Positions 55,757-64,000 of a stretch of 64,000 bases of DNA are shown here, piece after piece; the first letter of the stretch is position 1; each line of letters begins with the position of its first letter. The DNA lies in the NCBI RefSeq assembly GCF_012911975.1, contig NZ_SMDQ01000005.1, forward strand, positions 85,183 to 149,182, read 5' to 3'. Under the pieces are notes generated by a model, which did not search any database, was not told the DNA's origin, and saw only the letters and a list, made by a program, of their open reading frames with translations. The position numbers were made by a program, and so were the translations under genes. This DNA comes from Nodosilinea sp. P-1105 (GTDB lineage: Bacteria > Cyanobacteriota > Cyanobacteriia > Phormidesmidales > Phormidesmidaceae).

Positions 55757-55960
55757 AAGGGTGCGTGCCTGAAGGGGATGGCATCTGGGAAGTTATTACC
55801 AGATGTATGAGCCCAAAGGGAGGTGGACCAGTTAAAGCGACAATCTGGAATGCTGAGGCTGATCTCAAGGGATCGGCAGGACGGCTGAGCGATCGCCCGA
55901 TTCCACGAGTTAGGGGCCTACCCCAAAGATTGGGAGACAGGGGCGAGAAGGCCTGATTTT
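55757..55960 (+). ncRNA. Possible structured RNA: 5' fragment of a group II intron (domain I-like)
   Basis: The segment opens with GGGTGCGTGCC, containing the GTGCG start consensus of group II introns, then GGCATCTGGGAAG, CTGATCTCAAGGGATCGG, ACGAGTTAGGGGCC and GGGAGACAGGGGCGAG stretches that resemble a conserved folded RNA more than a coding frame. No domain V-like end and no reverse transcriptase is near, so it would be truncated. It sits in a 719-bp gap before the holin-like gene. Low certainty. Confidence 0.3.
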
Positions 55961-56070
55961 CGTCTGATATTATGAGGTCGCTAAAGTCTGTATTAATTGC
56001 TACGGTTAGCCCTTGACTGCTGGATCACGGTTCAGTTTTTGTTCTTTGTCTGTTGTGTGAGGAAAGCCCG

Positions 56071-56433
56071 ATGGTTTATTTTCTGCTGAGTGTGATTGTG
56101 CTGGCGATCGGCTTGCTGATTATCTCGAAGATTCCACCCGTGGGGGTGGACATTGATAGCCCCATCAAGGCCCTGTTGGGGGGAGCGATTATCGGTGCCT
56201 TCGACGGCATCTGGGCCCTATTTCCCCAGACCTTTCGTACTGGCATTGGCTTCATCACCCTGGGCTTAGTTCCATTGTTGGGGGCAATCATTGTATTTGG
56301 CCTAGCTGCCTGGCTGGTAGACGGATTTCGTTTGCGCTGGGGCATCTGGAGCGCGATCATGGGGGCGATCGCACTGGCTATTGTCAGCTCTCTGTTGAAG
56401 GTGATTCTGCGGGCTGTGGGGGTCCCTGTTTAA
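56071..56433 (+). CDS. Phage holin family-like membrane protein
   Basis: 120 residues from ATG 56071, with GAGGAAAG just upstream; a start at 56053 is possible. Four hydrophobic spans (FLLSVIVLAIGLLIIS, LLGGAIIGAFDGIWALF, IGFITLGLVPLLGAIIVFG, IWSAIMGAIALAIVSSLL). This is the phage_holin_4 superfamily pattern, which is widespread in cyanobacteria as non-phage membrane proteins. Function unknown. A strong terminator follows. Confidence 0.82.
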   Translation: MVYFLLSVIVLAIGLLIISKIPPVGVDIDSPIKALLGGAIIGAFDGIWALFPQTFRTGIGFITLGLVPLLGAIIVFGLAAWLVDGFRLRWGIWSAIMGAIALAIVSSLLKVILRAVGVPV

Positions 56434-56473
56434 GGCTTCAACGATCACTAACCCTTAAGGATCACCAACCTTC

Positions 56474-56510
56474 ACTGTCCCAGGACTATGCATTCGTCCT
56501 GGGACAGTTT
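56474..56510 (+). terminator. Strong Rho-independent terminator
   Basis: Perfect 13-bp stem ACTGTCCCAGGAC/GTCCTGGGACAGT with a 9-base loop, then TTGCTTTG. Confidence 0.8.
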
Positions 56511-56724
56511 GCTTTGTCTGGCCAAGATAGGGCTCTGGTCCTAAAATCAAGCCCTATCCTCCATCCTGCTTGCTTATTCGCAGTTCAGAAGGGCGAGGAG
56601 ACCCCGTCCCTACGGATTGGCGGATGAGGAATCAGGGGTACGAGGTTCAAATTTTGTCTTACCACCCCAAGTTCGGTTATGAATTTTTCCCTGGCCAATC
56701 AAGGGCAGGATCCCGGTTTGATGA

Positions 56725-56884
56725 ATCTATAAAAAAGTTTGAACTGACCCCAGAACTTTATGATTTTTTTTGTTTTGATCGCGATTCCCACAGGGTTTTC
56801 CACAGAAACTCGATGCTTTTCCACAGGCTGACGCGACGCCATCGGGGTTTGGCCCCCCCTGTGGATTGTCGCAATCCACAGGGG
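56725..56884. promoter_or_regulatory. Cluster of DnaA-box-like sites beside an AT-rich stretch (candidate replication origin)
   Basis: Two exact TTTTCCACA sites lie at 56796 and 56817, both same strand and 21 bp apart (two helical turns). A near match ATTCCCACA is at 56784. An inverted pair TGTGGATTG and CAATCCACA lies at 56860-56880 inside a larger palindrome (CCCCTGTGGATTG, TCG, CAATCCACAGGGG). An AT-rich run (56725-56780) adjoins. TTTTCCACA is the box used in cyanobacterial oriC regions, but dnaN, the usual neighbour, is not here. Confidence 0.45.
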
Positions 56885-57164
56885 TAGAAACGCCATTTTG
56901 TGTTGTGGCGCACAAGCGACCACAGTGGGGATCGCTGAAACCCTCAAAGGCTCGTTAGAGGCCAGATTTGAGTAGCGGATCGCTGTCCCCTTGGCAAGAT
57001 TGACATCCCCTGGGAGTCTGGTGACAATGGTGCGACCAGTACACACAAGACCTGTCATTGACCTCAATCCTGTGCCCCCAGTTCGGTTTTAGGGGCTTGG
57101 GGTTGGCGCTAGAAACAATGGCGGGTGGTGTTTTGGTGTCAATTTGCAGTATGGGGAAGTGAAG

Positions 57165-57389
57165 ATGAGTGAGCAGATAATGGCGTCAATGACCCCTAGA
57201 ATTAGCTTGAATGTGGAGGTCCCTGAGGAGTTGTTTGAGGCAATGCAGGGCTATGTGGAGACCCACCCCTCCTGGAATCAACATCGGGTCTTTTGTGCGG
57301 CCCTGTCGTTATTTCTGATGCAAAATGGCATTAGCGATCGTAGAATCAACCGCTTGTATTTAGATGCCGTCTTTGACTATGCGGCCTAA
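57165..57389 (+). CDS. DUF2811 small cyanobacterial protein
   Basis: 74 residues from ATG 57165, preceded by GGGGAAG; an in-frame TTG at 57144 is weaker. Conserved pattern ISLNVEVPEELFEAMQGYV, then THPSWNQHRVFCAALSLFLMQNG and RLYLDAVFDYA. It looks like the ribbon-helix-helix-like DUF2811 proteins of cyanobacteria (possibly DNA-binding), function unknown. It lies directly beside the DnaA-box cluster. Confidence 0.85.
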   Translation: MSEQIMASMTPRISLNVEVPEELFEAMQGYVETHPSWNQHRVFCAALSLFLMQNGISDRRINRLYLDAVFDYAA

Positions 57390-57716
57390 CCTAGGTGGCC
57401 TGAAGGGGTTCCCCAGCCGTTACCGTTGTTTGAGCGTTCGTGAAATCATTGGGCAAGATAACGCTGTAGAAACGATATAGAACGAACGATATAGATTGAT
57501 GGACTGCCCAGGGTTGAGCGTAATGTCGTTGCCAGATTTTGGTCGTTGATGTGGATATAGCTGAATGGTGACTGGCGCTGAGGTGTGCTTAGGCTGCTAC
57601 AGCTATGGGGCAACCCCCTGAGTTTAGAAACAATTAGGGTCAACAAGCGTCAAAGCGGGCGTTCCAGATAGACTGGAGCGCCCGCTTTGGTATGGGATAA
57701 GTGCCCTTGGCTACCC
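57390..57716. other. Spacer between convergent genes
   Basis: 327 bp. It holds the hairpin at 57651 and nothing else I can support; the short frame antisense at 57446-57646 has no coding features. Confidence 0.5.
57651..57689 (-). terminator. Bidirectional terminator hairpin after the sugar dehydrogenase gene
   Basis: CAAAGCGGGCG and CGCCCGCTTTG arms with an inner CCAG/CTGG pair. It lies 28 bp beyond the stop of the minus-strand gene. Confidence 0.7.
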
Positions 57717-58967
57717 CTATGAGGCTGGCTCTAGGCGAATCAGGCGACCGTTGGAGGCATCGGTTAGTACATATAAAAAGCCGTCTGGCCCCTGGCGTAC
57801 ATCCCTAACCCGCTGGCCGATAGAAATCGGGGTTTCATCAATCACATTCTGGTTACTGTCTACTTCAATCCGGCGGATATCCTGGGAGACAAGGCCACCA
57901 GCAAACAGGTGCCCCTGCCACTGAGGGTAGCGATCGCCTCGGTAGATCGCCAGTCCCGAAGGGGCGATCGCCGGAGTCCAGTGGGTGCGGGGGTCAACCA
58001 TGCCAGGGCGAGAGGTCTCGGTGGTAATCGGTCCCCCGGTATACTCTTCACTGAAGGTAACCAGGGGCCAGCCGTAGTTTTCCCCTGGCTTCATCAGATT
58101 CAGCTCGTCGCCGCCCCTAGCCCCATGCTCTGTAGCCCAAATGTCGCCGGTTTCAGGGTCTAAGGCCAACCCCTGAATATTGCGGTGGCCATAGCTCCAG
58201 GTGCGAGGGTCAGCCTCGGCGCTGTTGACCCAGGGGTTGTCGTCGGGGACAGAGCCATCGTCGTTAAGCCGAACCACGGAGCCGAGATGATTTTGAGGAT
58301 TCTGAGCCTGGTTACGGGCTAGATCACCAGCCACCTGGAGGGGCGGGTTACCGCCGTCCCCAATCGCCACCAGCAGAGTATCGTCTGGCAGCCACAGCAG
58401 TCGCGAGCCAAAGTGCTGGCCCTCTGGCTTGTCCAAGTTGGTGGTAAAGATCACGGTCCAGTCGGTCAGGGTGGCCCCTTGTAGGCGAGCCCGGGCCACC
58501 TGGGTGCGGTTTGCCTGGGGGGTGCCATCGGAGTACGCAAAATAAACCCAGCGGTTGTCCTCAAAATCGGGGTGTAGAGCAATGTCTAACAGCCCCCCTT
58601 GGCCCTGGGCAAACAGGTCGGGCACCCCAGCAATGGGGGTAGGATCGAGGTTGCCATCCCTGACCCGACGCAATCGGCCCGGACGCTCAGTAATCAGCAG
58701 ATCCCCATCGGGGAGCCAGGTCATACCCCAGGGATGTTCGAGCCCGTCTACAACCGTGACCGGTTCTACGCGATCAACAACCGGAAGATCAGCGGTCTGG
58801 GTGACCTCAGTTTGGGGGGTCTCAGTGGTTTCCTGCGCATCGTGGGCCGAGTCGTTGGCTGTGGATTCACCTCCGGTGCAACTCGCCAGCATCGGGGCCA
58901 CTACGAACAGCACCAGGGCTAATTGGATGCGCTGGAGTAGTTTTTGGCGTTGGTTAAACAATCCCAT
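57717..58967 (-). CDS. PQQ-dependent sugar dehydrogenase-like lipoprotein
   Basis: 416 residues from ATG 58967, which gives a compact signal peptide (LALVLFVVAPMLASC) with a lipobox Cys. Longer frames to 59039 would run through the hairpin at 59020. A glucose/sorbosone dehydrogenase-type beta-propeller follows: GLEHPWGMTWLPDGDLLITERPG, LLDIALHPDF, FGSRLLWLPDDTLLVAIGDGG, HRNIQGLALDPETGDIW and GGDELNLMKPGENYGWPLV. The family oxidises sugars with PQQ at the periplasmic face; PQQ is not made by most cyanobacteria, so it may need imported cofactor or have another role (inference). Confidence 0.9.
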   Translation of the reverse strand: MGLFNQRQKLLQRIQLALVLFVVAPMLASCTGGESTANDSAHDAQETTETPQTEVTQTADLPVVDRVEPVTVVDGLEHPWGMTWLPDGDLLITERPGRLRRVRDGNLDPTPIAGVPDLFAQGQGGLLDIALHPDFEDNRWVYFAYSDGTPQANRTQVARARLQGATLTDWTVIFTTNLDKPEGQHFGSRLLWLPDDTLLVAIGDGGNPPLQVAGDLARNQAQNPQNHLGSVVRLNDDGSVPDDNPWVNSAEADPRTWSYGHRNIQGLALDPETGDIWATEHGARGGDELNLMKPGENYGWPLVTFSEEYTGGPITTETSRPGMVDPRTHWTPAIAPSGLAIYRGDRYPQWQGHLFAGGLVSQDIRRIEVDSNQNVIDETPISIGQRVRDVRQGPDGFLYVLTDASNGRLIRLEPAS

Positions 58968-59019
58968 GGTGATCGGTGGGTACGGGGCAGGTGATGTCAT
59001 CGGTAATTCCATTAGACAA

Positions 59020-59047
59020 GGCCCCCTGTCGGTTTGCACAGGGGGCC
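59020..59047 (-). terminator. GC-rich hairpin between two minus-strand genes
   Basis: GGCCCCCTGT and ACAGGGGGCC arms are perfect. It is 29 bp past the stop of the large repeat protein gene and just upstream of the sugar dehydrogenase gene. Confidence 0.65.
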
Positions 59048-59075
59048 CTGGTCTTAAGTTGGCCGTCAGATCGGC

Positions 59076-62000
59076 TTACAGGGTGGCCAGACTACCAGCG
59101 ATCGCAGCGCAGGCAGCTGACACAGTAGCTGTACCAAAGATCCACCAGGCAGCGGCTTCGGCAGTTTTGCGAGTCTCTTCCACCTGCTGCTGCATGTGAT
59201 GTTTCATTTCAGCCAGGCGGTTTTCCACCTCTTGCTCCAGTTGTTCTGCCTTTCTGAGGGCCGTGGTACGCACCTCATCCACCTGATTGATTACCCGTTG
59301 GGCGTCGGTCTCTGAAATGGCGTCATGGGAGCTGAGGACAGCTACTAGGGTATCGCGATCCACCTGGTGCAGTCGCTGCCGCAGGGCGTCTAACCCCGCT
59401 TTGGGATCATCCATCAATTGCTGCAAGTCGCGCTTAATGCCGTAGTAGTCTAACTCTGGGCGATCCAATGAATCCAGGTACTGACGAATCCGCTCCAGAA
59501 TGCCATCAATCACCGCTTTCACCTGATCTTGTAAGCGGTGCAACTGGTCCATAATCTGCTGACGAATGGCCAGTAACCGGTCAACGGCGGCCTCGGCTTC
59601 GGCCTGGGTCATATCCGGTCGCTGGGCCAGCAGAGCCACGACCGCATCCCGGTCAATCATGGCCAGCCGAGTTTGCAGGCGATCAGCCCCCAGCCGAGGA
59701 TCCTCTAGCAGCAGCTTCAAATCCCGTTTGATGCCCTCTGGGTTCAAGGCTGCTTTGTCGGTATTGCGCAAGTAGTCTTCCAGGGCCTGCTCAAACGACA
59801 TGACTTCGGCTTTGGCCCGGCGAGCTAGTCGCTGGGGCATGTGCAACAGGTCACGAATCGTCCCCTGCATGTCGTCAATGATCCGGTCCACCTCTTCAGG
59901 GCTCAGATCCTGCCGTTGACCCAGCAGCTGCACCAGGGTGTCGCGATCCATCTGAGCCAGTCGATCTCTGACCGCCTGAAAGCCCAGTTTGGGATCATCT
60001 ATCAGTAAGGATAGATCTCGCTTAATGCCCTCGGGGTTGAGCTCAGGCTTGCCGGTTTTAAGCAGATAGGACTCGATCGCCTGGGTGGCTTCATCGTACT
60101 TGGCTTTTGCTTGGGCCGTAAGATTGGCCGGAGCATGAATGGTCTGGTACCAGGTGGCTTCAACCTGATCTAAGGTCTGCTGTACCTGGGCTTCAGATAA
60201 ATCGTGGCGTTGGCTGAGCAACTGCACCAGGGTATCGCGATCGAACTGAGCCAAACGCTGCCGAACCCGATGAATACCAACGTCGGGCTCATCTAATAGA
60301 GCCTGGATGTCCTGCTGAATCGCCTTGGGATTGAGCTCGGCCTTGCCAGTCCCCTGCAAGTAGTGCTTCAGGGCTTGCCACTGATTATCGATACGAGCCT
60401 GGGCGGCCGCCTGTAATCCTTCGGCATCAGCCTGAACTCGGTTCATCACCTGTTCTAAACGGCTGGCCAGGGCCTGGGCTTCTGTCTCGCTCAGATCCTG
60501 TCGGGCCTGCAGTGCATCTAGGAAGACTTGATAGCTAAAGGCCTGGAAGCGATCGCGGAGTTCCCCAGGTTCAGCCAGGGGATCATCAATCAGCTCGGCA
60601 AAGGTGCCTGTGACCTGATCATCCAGCAGGTCGGCCCGAGAGCTACGCTGCAAAAAGGTGTAGACATTCGTTTGCAAGGTTTTGGCCGCTTCCAGTTGGT
60701 AACGGGTAGTAACTTCTCCGAGGGCCTGTTGGCGCACTTCGTCCAGCAAATTGGCCACCCGCTGAATCTCGGCCTGGGTCAGCAGCCCTCGAGCCGCTAG
60801 TTGCTCAGCAAAGTAGGCCCGATTCAGGGGCAGCAGTTCCTGCCGCAGCAGGGCTGGATCGGCGGTGGGGTCGTAGATCACATCCCAAAACTCTTGCTTC
60901 AACCGTTGGGGCTGTAGCTGCCAGGGATAGGCACTGTACAAGTAAGCGTCCACATCCATCTGCACCACGCTGTAGGGCTGATCGTCGCCCCGAATTTGGG
61001 TGGCGATGGTATCTACAGAATCACTCACCTGGTGAGGTAGCTGCTTCAGGGTCTGGGTCACCTGGGCTAAGTCTAAATCAGACAGATCAGTGCGGTTAAG
61101 CACAGTGCCCATTAACAGGCCTACCCCTTGGGCTAGCAGCCCAGCAGTTCCTTTACCACCCGCAGACGATCCTTGGGCCGAAATCAACTGATCAATGCGC
61201 TCGTTCAACCGCTCTGAAACCAACTCATCCCGCCGGGCTGACTTGAGATAGTCCACCAACTCCACCATCACATCACGGCCTGTGGTTTGCCCCACCGCCC
61301 GTTGCCAACTCCGGTACAAGCGATCGGCCAGGCGCTTGGTGTCCTGGGGCGATAAGTCGGTGCGACGGCTGACCAGGTCTTCAAAAGCGCGACGATCAAT
61401 TTGGGCCAAAGTGTCCCCGTCGGCGAGGGCAGTCACCTTAGAATCTTGGATCAAGCGTTCAAACTCCGCTTCCAGATCAGCCGTATCTAAGGATGGAGAT
61501 CGTAGCGTCATCAGGTAATCGCGTAGGGTATCTTGCATATCGCTACTATTCCACCCGGCCAGCAGTTCCTGGCGAACGGCGGCGGCAGTGGCTTCAGCGG
61601 TCTCCACCACCTGGTTGCTGGCGGCCCGAGCTCCGATCGCAGCAGTGGCGGTACCCACTAATGATTGGAAACTAGAGGTGGCAGTCTTGACCACTGAGCC
61701 AATCAGCGATCCCACAGTGGTCGAACTCACCCAAAACAGTAGGCAAAAATAGGTACCCCAAATCACCAGACCGGTGATCGCCCCTAGCAGGGCGCTGCTG
61801 TAAAGACTGAGGCGTACCGCTAATAAGCAAGCGAAGAAGAGAGCCAAACTAACGGTAATTAAGGTCCAAATACCGAAGGCTGTCGTAATTTTAGGGCCAC
61901 CGCCGCTACTCTTCGATGGATTGGCCGATTTACCGTGGCCAGCATAGGCAATGCCCACGGCAACCGAAAGATTGGTCAGCAGCAGTTGGAAGCCAAAGGC

Positions 62001-62144
62001 CAGCACCAATCCCGACACTAGGGCAATAAAAAACTGTGGCCCTGAAAAAATCAGGGCGGCTTCTTCGGGGGTAGTGACCCCTGGCCCTGGCACCTGAGTT
62101 ATCCAAGTCGTGGGGTGTGCTAACCCACTGAACCATCCAATCAT
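59076..62144 (-). CDS. Large membrane protein with ~97-residue helical repeats
   Basis: 1022 residues from ATG 62144, with AAGGGAGC upstream. The N-terminal part has three or four hydrophobic spans (FFIALVSGLVLAFGFQLLL; LITVSLALFFACLLAV; ALLGAITGLVIWGTYFCLLF). The rest is seven repeats, each with an R-D-x-x-V-x-L-L-x-x-R-x-D-L-S-x-x-E core, for example RDTLVQLLSQRHDLS and RDTLVQLLGQRQDLS. The best-conserved ones are ~97 residues apart. A short C-terminal span (WWIFGTATVSAACAAIAGSL) ends it. No known enzyme motif. It may be a membrane-attached scaffold; the repeat type is not one I can name. Confidence 0.85.
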   Translation of the reverse strand: MIGWFSGLAHPTTWITQVPGPGVTTPEEAALIFSGPQFFIALVSGLVLAFGFQLLLTNLSVAVGIAYAGHGKSANPSKSSGGGPKITTAFGIWTLITVSLALFFACLLAVRLSLYSSALLGAITGLVIWGTYFCLLFWVSSTTVGSLIGSVVKTATSSFQSLVGTATAAIGARAASNQVVETAEATAAAVRQELLAGWNSSDMQDTLRDYLMTLRSPSLDTADLEAEFERLIQDSKVTALADGDTLAQIDRRAFEDLVSRRTDLSPQDTKRLADRLYRSWQRAVGQTTGRDVMVELVDYLKSARRDELVSERLNERIDQLISAQGSSAGGKGTAGLLAQGVGLLMGTVLNRTDLSDLDLAQVTQTLKQLPHQVSDSVDTIATQIRGDDQPYSVVQMDVDAYLYSAYPWQLQPQRLKQEFWDVIYDPTADPALLRQELLPLNRAYFAEQLAARGLLTQAEIQRVANLLDEVRQQALGEVTTRYQLEAAKTLQTNVYTFLQRSSRADLLDDQVTGTFAELIDDPLAEPGELRDRFQAFSYQVFLDALQARQDLSETEAQALASRLEQVMNRVQADAEGLQAAAQARIDNQWQALKHYLQGTGKAELNPKAIQQDIQALLDEPDVGIHRVRQRLAQFDRDTLVQLLSQRHDLSEAQVQQTLDQVEATWYQTIHAPANLTAQAKAKYDEATQAIESYLLKTGKPELNPEGIKRDLSLLIDDPKLGFQAVRDRLAQMDRDTLVQLLGQRQDLSPEEVDRIIDDMQGTIRDLLHMPQRLARRAKAEVMSFEQALEDYLRNTDKAALNPEGIKRDLKLLLEDPRLGADRLQTRLAMIDRDAVVALLAQRPDMTQAEAEAAVDRLLAIRQQIMDQLHRLQDQVKAVIDGILERIRQYLDSLDRPELDYYGIKRDLQQLMDDPKAGLDALRQRLHQVDRDTLVAVLSSHDAISETDAQRVINQVDEVRTTALRKAEQLEQEVENRLAEMKHHMQQQVEETRKTAEAAAWWIFGTATVSAACAAIAGSLATL

Positions 62145-62342
62145 GCTTTGCTCCCTTGCTAAGACTTGAGGAAATTCGGGCACGATCGCAGTTTCTAGCC
62201 TTTTTTCATAGATCCATGACTATAGGCAGGTACGATCGCGATCTATACCCTTTGATTGAACCGGGTTTCAGGACCGTTGCCATCTGGCAGGGGAAATACC
62301 TCTCTAGAAGGGAAATACCTCTCAAGGTAGAAATATCGGGCT

Positions 62343-62480
62343 GAGGGGTGGGGAAGGGGGGGAGGTGGGGAGGTGGGGGAGTGGTGGGGTGTAGACGCGG
62401 AGCGGCTTCCCGCAGGGTAGGGGAGGTGGGGAGGTGGGGGAGTGGTGGGGTGATGGGTGGTGGGGTGGTGGGGTGACGGG
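62343..62480. repeat. G-rich low-complexity tract with possible G-quadruplexes
   Basis: Runs of GGGG and GGTGGGG, interrupted by the dispersed cyanobacterial repeat GACGCGGAGCGGCTTCCCGC. It lies just downstream of the first phosphatase gene's stop (minus strand), in the 357-bp gap toward 62501. Confidence 0.7.
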
Positions 62481-62501
62481 AAGGTGGAAACCGATTAATC
62501 C

Positions 62502-63155
62502 CTATTCATCGGAGCCGTTACCGGCCCAGGGCCGACGCAGGTGGGGGGGGAGGTGGGTGCAATCATTAAACCGACTGACAAAGGGACCATAGTCCATTAG
62601 TTCTACCAGAGAGACCGCCGTCACGGGCATGGCGAGGCGATCGCGGTAGCGCCCCACATCAACCCCCAGCAGGGTACACAGCATAATCCGCAGGGTGGCC
62701 TTGTGGGAGACGATCAGCACATTGCCATCGGGATAGGTTTCCTCAATTTCCGAGAGCACATTAGAACTACGGCGGGCCACTTGCATGCCTTTCTCCCCCT
62801 GAGTTGGTCGATTCCAGGCGGGGTCGGCTAGCCAGCGGATGTAGTCGTCATGGAACCACTGGTTAACCTCCCTGGGGGCCATCCCCTCCCATTTGCCAAA
62901 GGAAAGCTCCCGCAGATGGTCACGGCATTGCACCTCTAGCCCGGTGGCCTGACACAGGGGTTTGACGGTTTCTAAGGCATGGTTTAAGGGGCTGCAAAAT
63001 AAGGCCTTCCAGGTCACCTGGTGATAGGCTTTGGCAAAAAAATCAGCCATCTGCTGCCCCCGCTGAGTGAGGGAAACCCCGTCCCGGCTACAGTATCGCC
63101 CGGTACGACAATACTCTGTTTCGGCATTGCGGAGTAGATAGAGCCTCAAGGGCAT
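62502..63155 (-). CDS. Histidine phosphatase-like protein with a substituted catalytic His
   Basis: 217 residues, phosphoglycerate mutase/histidine phosphatase fold. In the family the RHG motif's His is phosphorylated; here the corresponding stretch is YLLRNAETEYC (Asn10 in place of His). The other features remain: FCSPLNHALET, LSFGKWEGM, and the second His in VSHKATLRIML. It is a close paralogue of the gene at 63167, 11 bp away and on the same strand. It is probably inactive or has changed function, perhaps a partner of the intact copy. The substitution is AAT, not a frameshift. Confidence 0.85.
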   Translation of the reverse strand: MPLRLYLLRNAETEYCRTGRYCSRDGVSLTQRGQQMADFFAKAYHQVTWKALFCSPLNHALETVKPLCQATGLEVQCRDHLRELSFGKWEGMAPREVNQWFHDDYIRWLADPAWNRPTQGEKGMQVARRSSNVLSEIEETYPDGNVLIVSHKATLRIMLCTLLGVDVGRYRDRLAMPVTAVSLVELMDYGPFVSRFNDCTHLPPHLRRPWAGNGSDE

Positions 63156-63166
63156 GGGGCCGGTCC

Positions 63167-63811
63167 TCAGGTGCAGGGCAGCGATCGCAGCTTTTCGCTC
63201 AAGTGGGAGCGATCGCCAATGGTATGAAATAAGGGGCCTCGCTTCGCCAGTTCCACCACACTGACGGCGGCGACGGGCATATCCAGGCGATCGCGGTAGC
63301 GACCCACATCAATCCCTAGAAGGCTACAGAGCATAATCCGAATGGTGGCCTTATGGGACACCACCAAAATATGGCCGGTGTCATGGGTATGCTCAATCTC
63401 ATCCAGCACCTGGGCAGAACGACGAGCAATGTCCACTGCCCGCTCTCCTCCGATGGGAGCATACCAGGCTGGATCCGTTAGCCAGGCGACATATTCATCG
63501 TGGTGCTCCCGATCCACCGCCGACGGATGCATCCCCTCCCAGCGTCCATACATTACCTCCCGCAGCCCCTCTCGCAGTTGCATCTCAATGCCCACCCGCT
63601 CGCACAGGGGACGGGCGGTCTCTACTGCCCGTCGTAAGGGACTGACATAGGCCGCTGCCCACGGTAAGTGGGCATAAATGGCCGCAAACTCCTGGGCCAT
63701 GGCCACCCCTTCCGGCGTTAAACCTGGATCATTTTCTGGCGTACCACAGTACCCTCCGGTCAGACTGTAAGCGGTCTGACCATGGCGTAGAAAATATAAA
63801 AAGACTCCCAT
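63167..63811 (-). CDS. Histidine phosphatase family protein
   Basis: 214 residues from ATG 63811 ([16 protein letters not shown]). The RHGQT motif with its catalytic His is intact. Supporting motifs: [26 protein letters not shown] and [26 protein letters not shown]. It removes phosphate from a small substrate; specificity is not predictable (phosphoglycerate mutase-like proteins in cyanobacteria act on sugar phosphates and others). Its paralogue follows 11 bp downstream, probably the same transcript. Confidence 0.9.
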   Translation of the reverse strand: MGVFLYFLRHGQTAYSLTGGYCGTPENDPGLTPEGVAMAQEFAAIYAHLPWAAAYVSPLRRAVETARPLCERVGIEMQLREGLREVMYGRWEGMHPSAVDREHHDEYVAWLTDPAWYAPIGGERAVDIARRSAQVLDEIEHTHDTGHILVVSHKATIRIMLCSLLGIDVGRYRDRLDMPVAAVSVVELAKRGPLFHTIGDRSHLSEKLRSLPCT

Positions 63812-63916
63812 ACACACCAGGCCAAAAGGGCAGGGCCGCTCACCCATCGCCATGGGTCAAGACTCACCCCTAATCTAACTTACAGAGTACCCAAGCAGAA
63901 CCCGGGTAGAAATTGG

Positions 63917-64000
63917 GTGAAGGGGTGGATGGGTGGATGGGTGGATGGGTGGATGGGTGGATGGGTGGATGGGTGGATGGGTGGATGGGTGGATGGGTGG
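63917..64000. repeat. 8-bp tandem repeat GGTGGATG, running off the window
   Basis: About 10 perfect copies from 63923 on, continuing past the right edge. G-rich on this strand, so it could form quadruplexes or vary in copy number. Confidence 0.95.

Noticed and set aside
55765..55956. 63-codon open frame within the possible RNA
   Set aside because: No ribosome site or domain; composition looks like structured RNA.
56570..57067. Open frames on both strands over the DnaA-box region
   Set aside because: No domain or start support; they cross the AT-rich run and palindrome.

Overview
This is chromosomal DNA of a cyanobacterium, probably of the Leptolyngbya/Nodosilinea kind. The octamer GCGATCGC (HIP1) is scattered through genes and spacers. 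There is a Cph1-type phytochrome with its Rcp1 regulator, a cynABDS-type cyanate locus, an RRM-type Rbp protein, a DUF2811 protein and many large WD40, TPR and NACHT regulators. No rRNA, tRNA or CRISPR array was found, and no intact transposase.

Layout. 0-8.4 kb: a TIR-membrane-WD40 gene (cut by the left edge) followed by a papain-like cysteine protease, convergent with an HTH/NB-ARC/WD40 STAND protein. 8.4-13.2 kb: repeat-rich DNA with a 42-residue membrane peptide, then a solute:Na+ symporter, a small membrane protein, an unrecognised protein and an N-carbamoyl-D-amino-acid hydrolase. 13.3-17.3 kb: a P-loop/TPR protein with 16 repeats. 17.6-22.2 kb (minus strand): an NTF2-like protein and the cyanate uptake and hydrolysis operon. 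22.4-24.9 kb: a divergent response regulator and histidine kinase pair. 25-32 kb: housekeeping and accessory genes (nucleotidyltransferase, YHS lipoprotein, mnmE, DUF2062, a PhyH-like oxygenase) in DNA rich in small palindromic repeats. 32-37.5 kb: phytochrome, rcp1, hybrid kinase and a divergent receiver. 37.7-46.2 kb: WG-repeat lipoprotein, YqgF-like nuclease, SMC, ATP-dependent DNA ligase, hydrogenase maturation protease and Rbp. 46.5-51.1 kb: two toxin-first PIN/antitoxin pairs, the second overlapping a NACHT-HEAT ATPase. 51.5-64 kb: a TPM-like protein with a Ser/Arg tail, DoxX, a holin-like protein, a DnaA-box cluster, DUF2811, a PQQ-type sugar dehydrogenase, a large repeat membrane protein and two tandem histidine phosphatases. 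The right edge lies in an 8-bp tandem repeat.

How the genes may work together. The ABC transporter and cyanase give cyanate uptake and conversion to NH3 and CO2. The nearby symporter and carbamoyl hydrolase would release NH3 and CO2 from N-carbamoyl amino acids, which form when cyanate reacts with amines. Light input runs through phytochrome, Rcp1 and a hybrid kinase whose genes overlap or lie close together. The most system-like unexplained modules are the TIR-WD40/cysteine protease pair and the NACHT-PIN-antitoxin cluster. Both look like NTP- or NAD-dependent conflict (antiphage or cell-death) modules, but that is inference from domain content and gene overlap.
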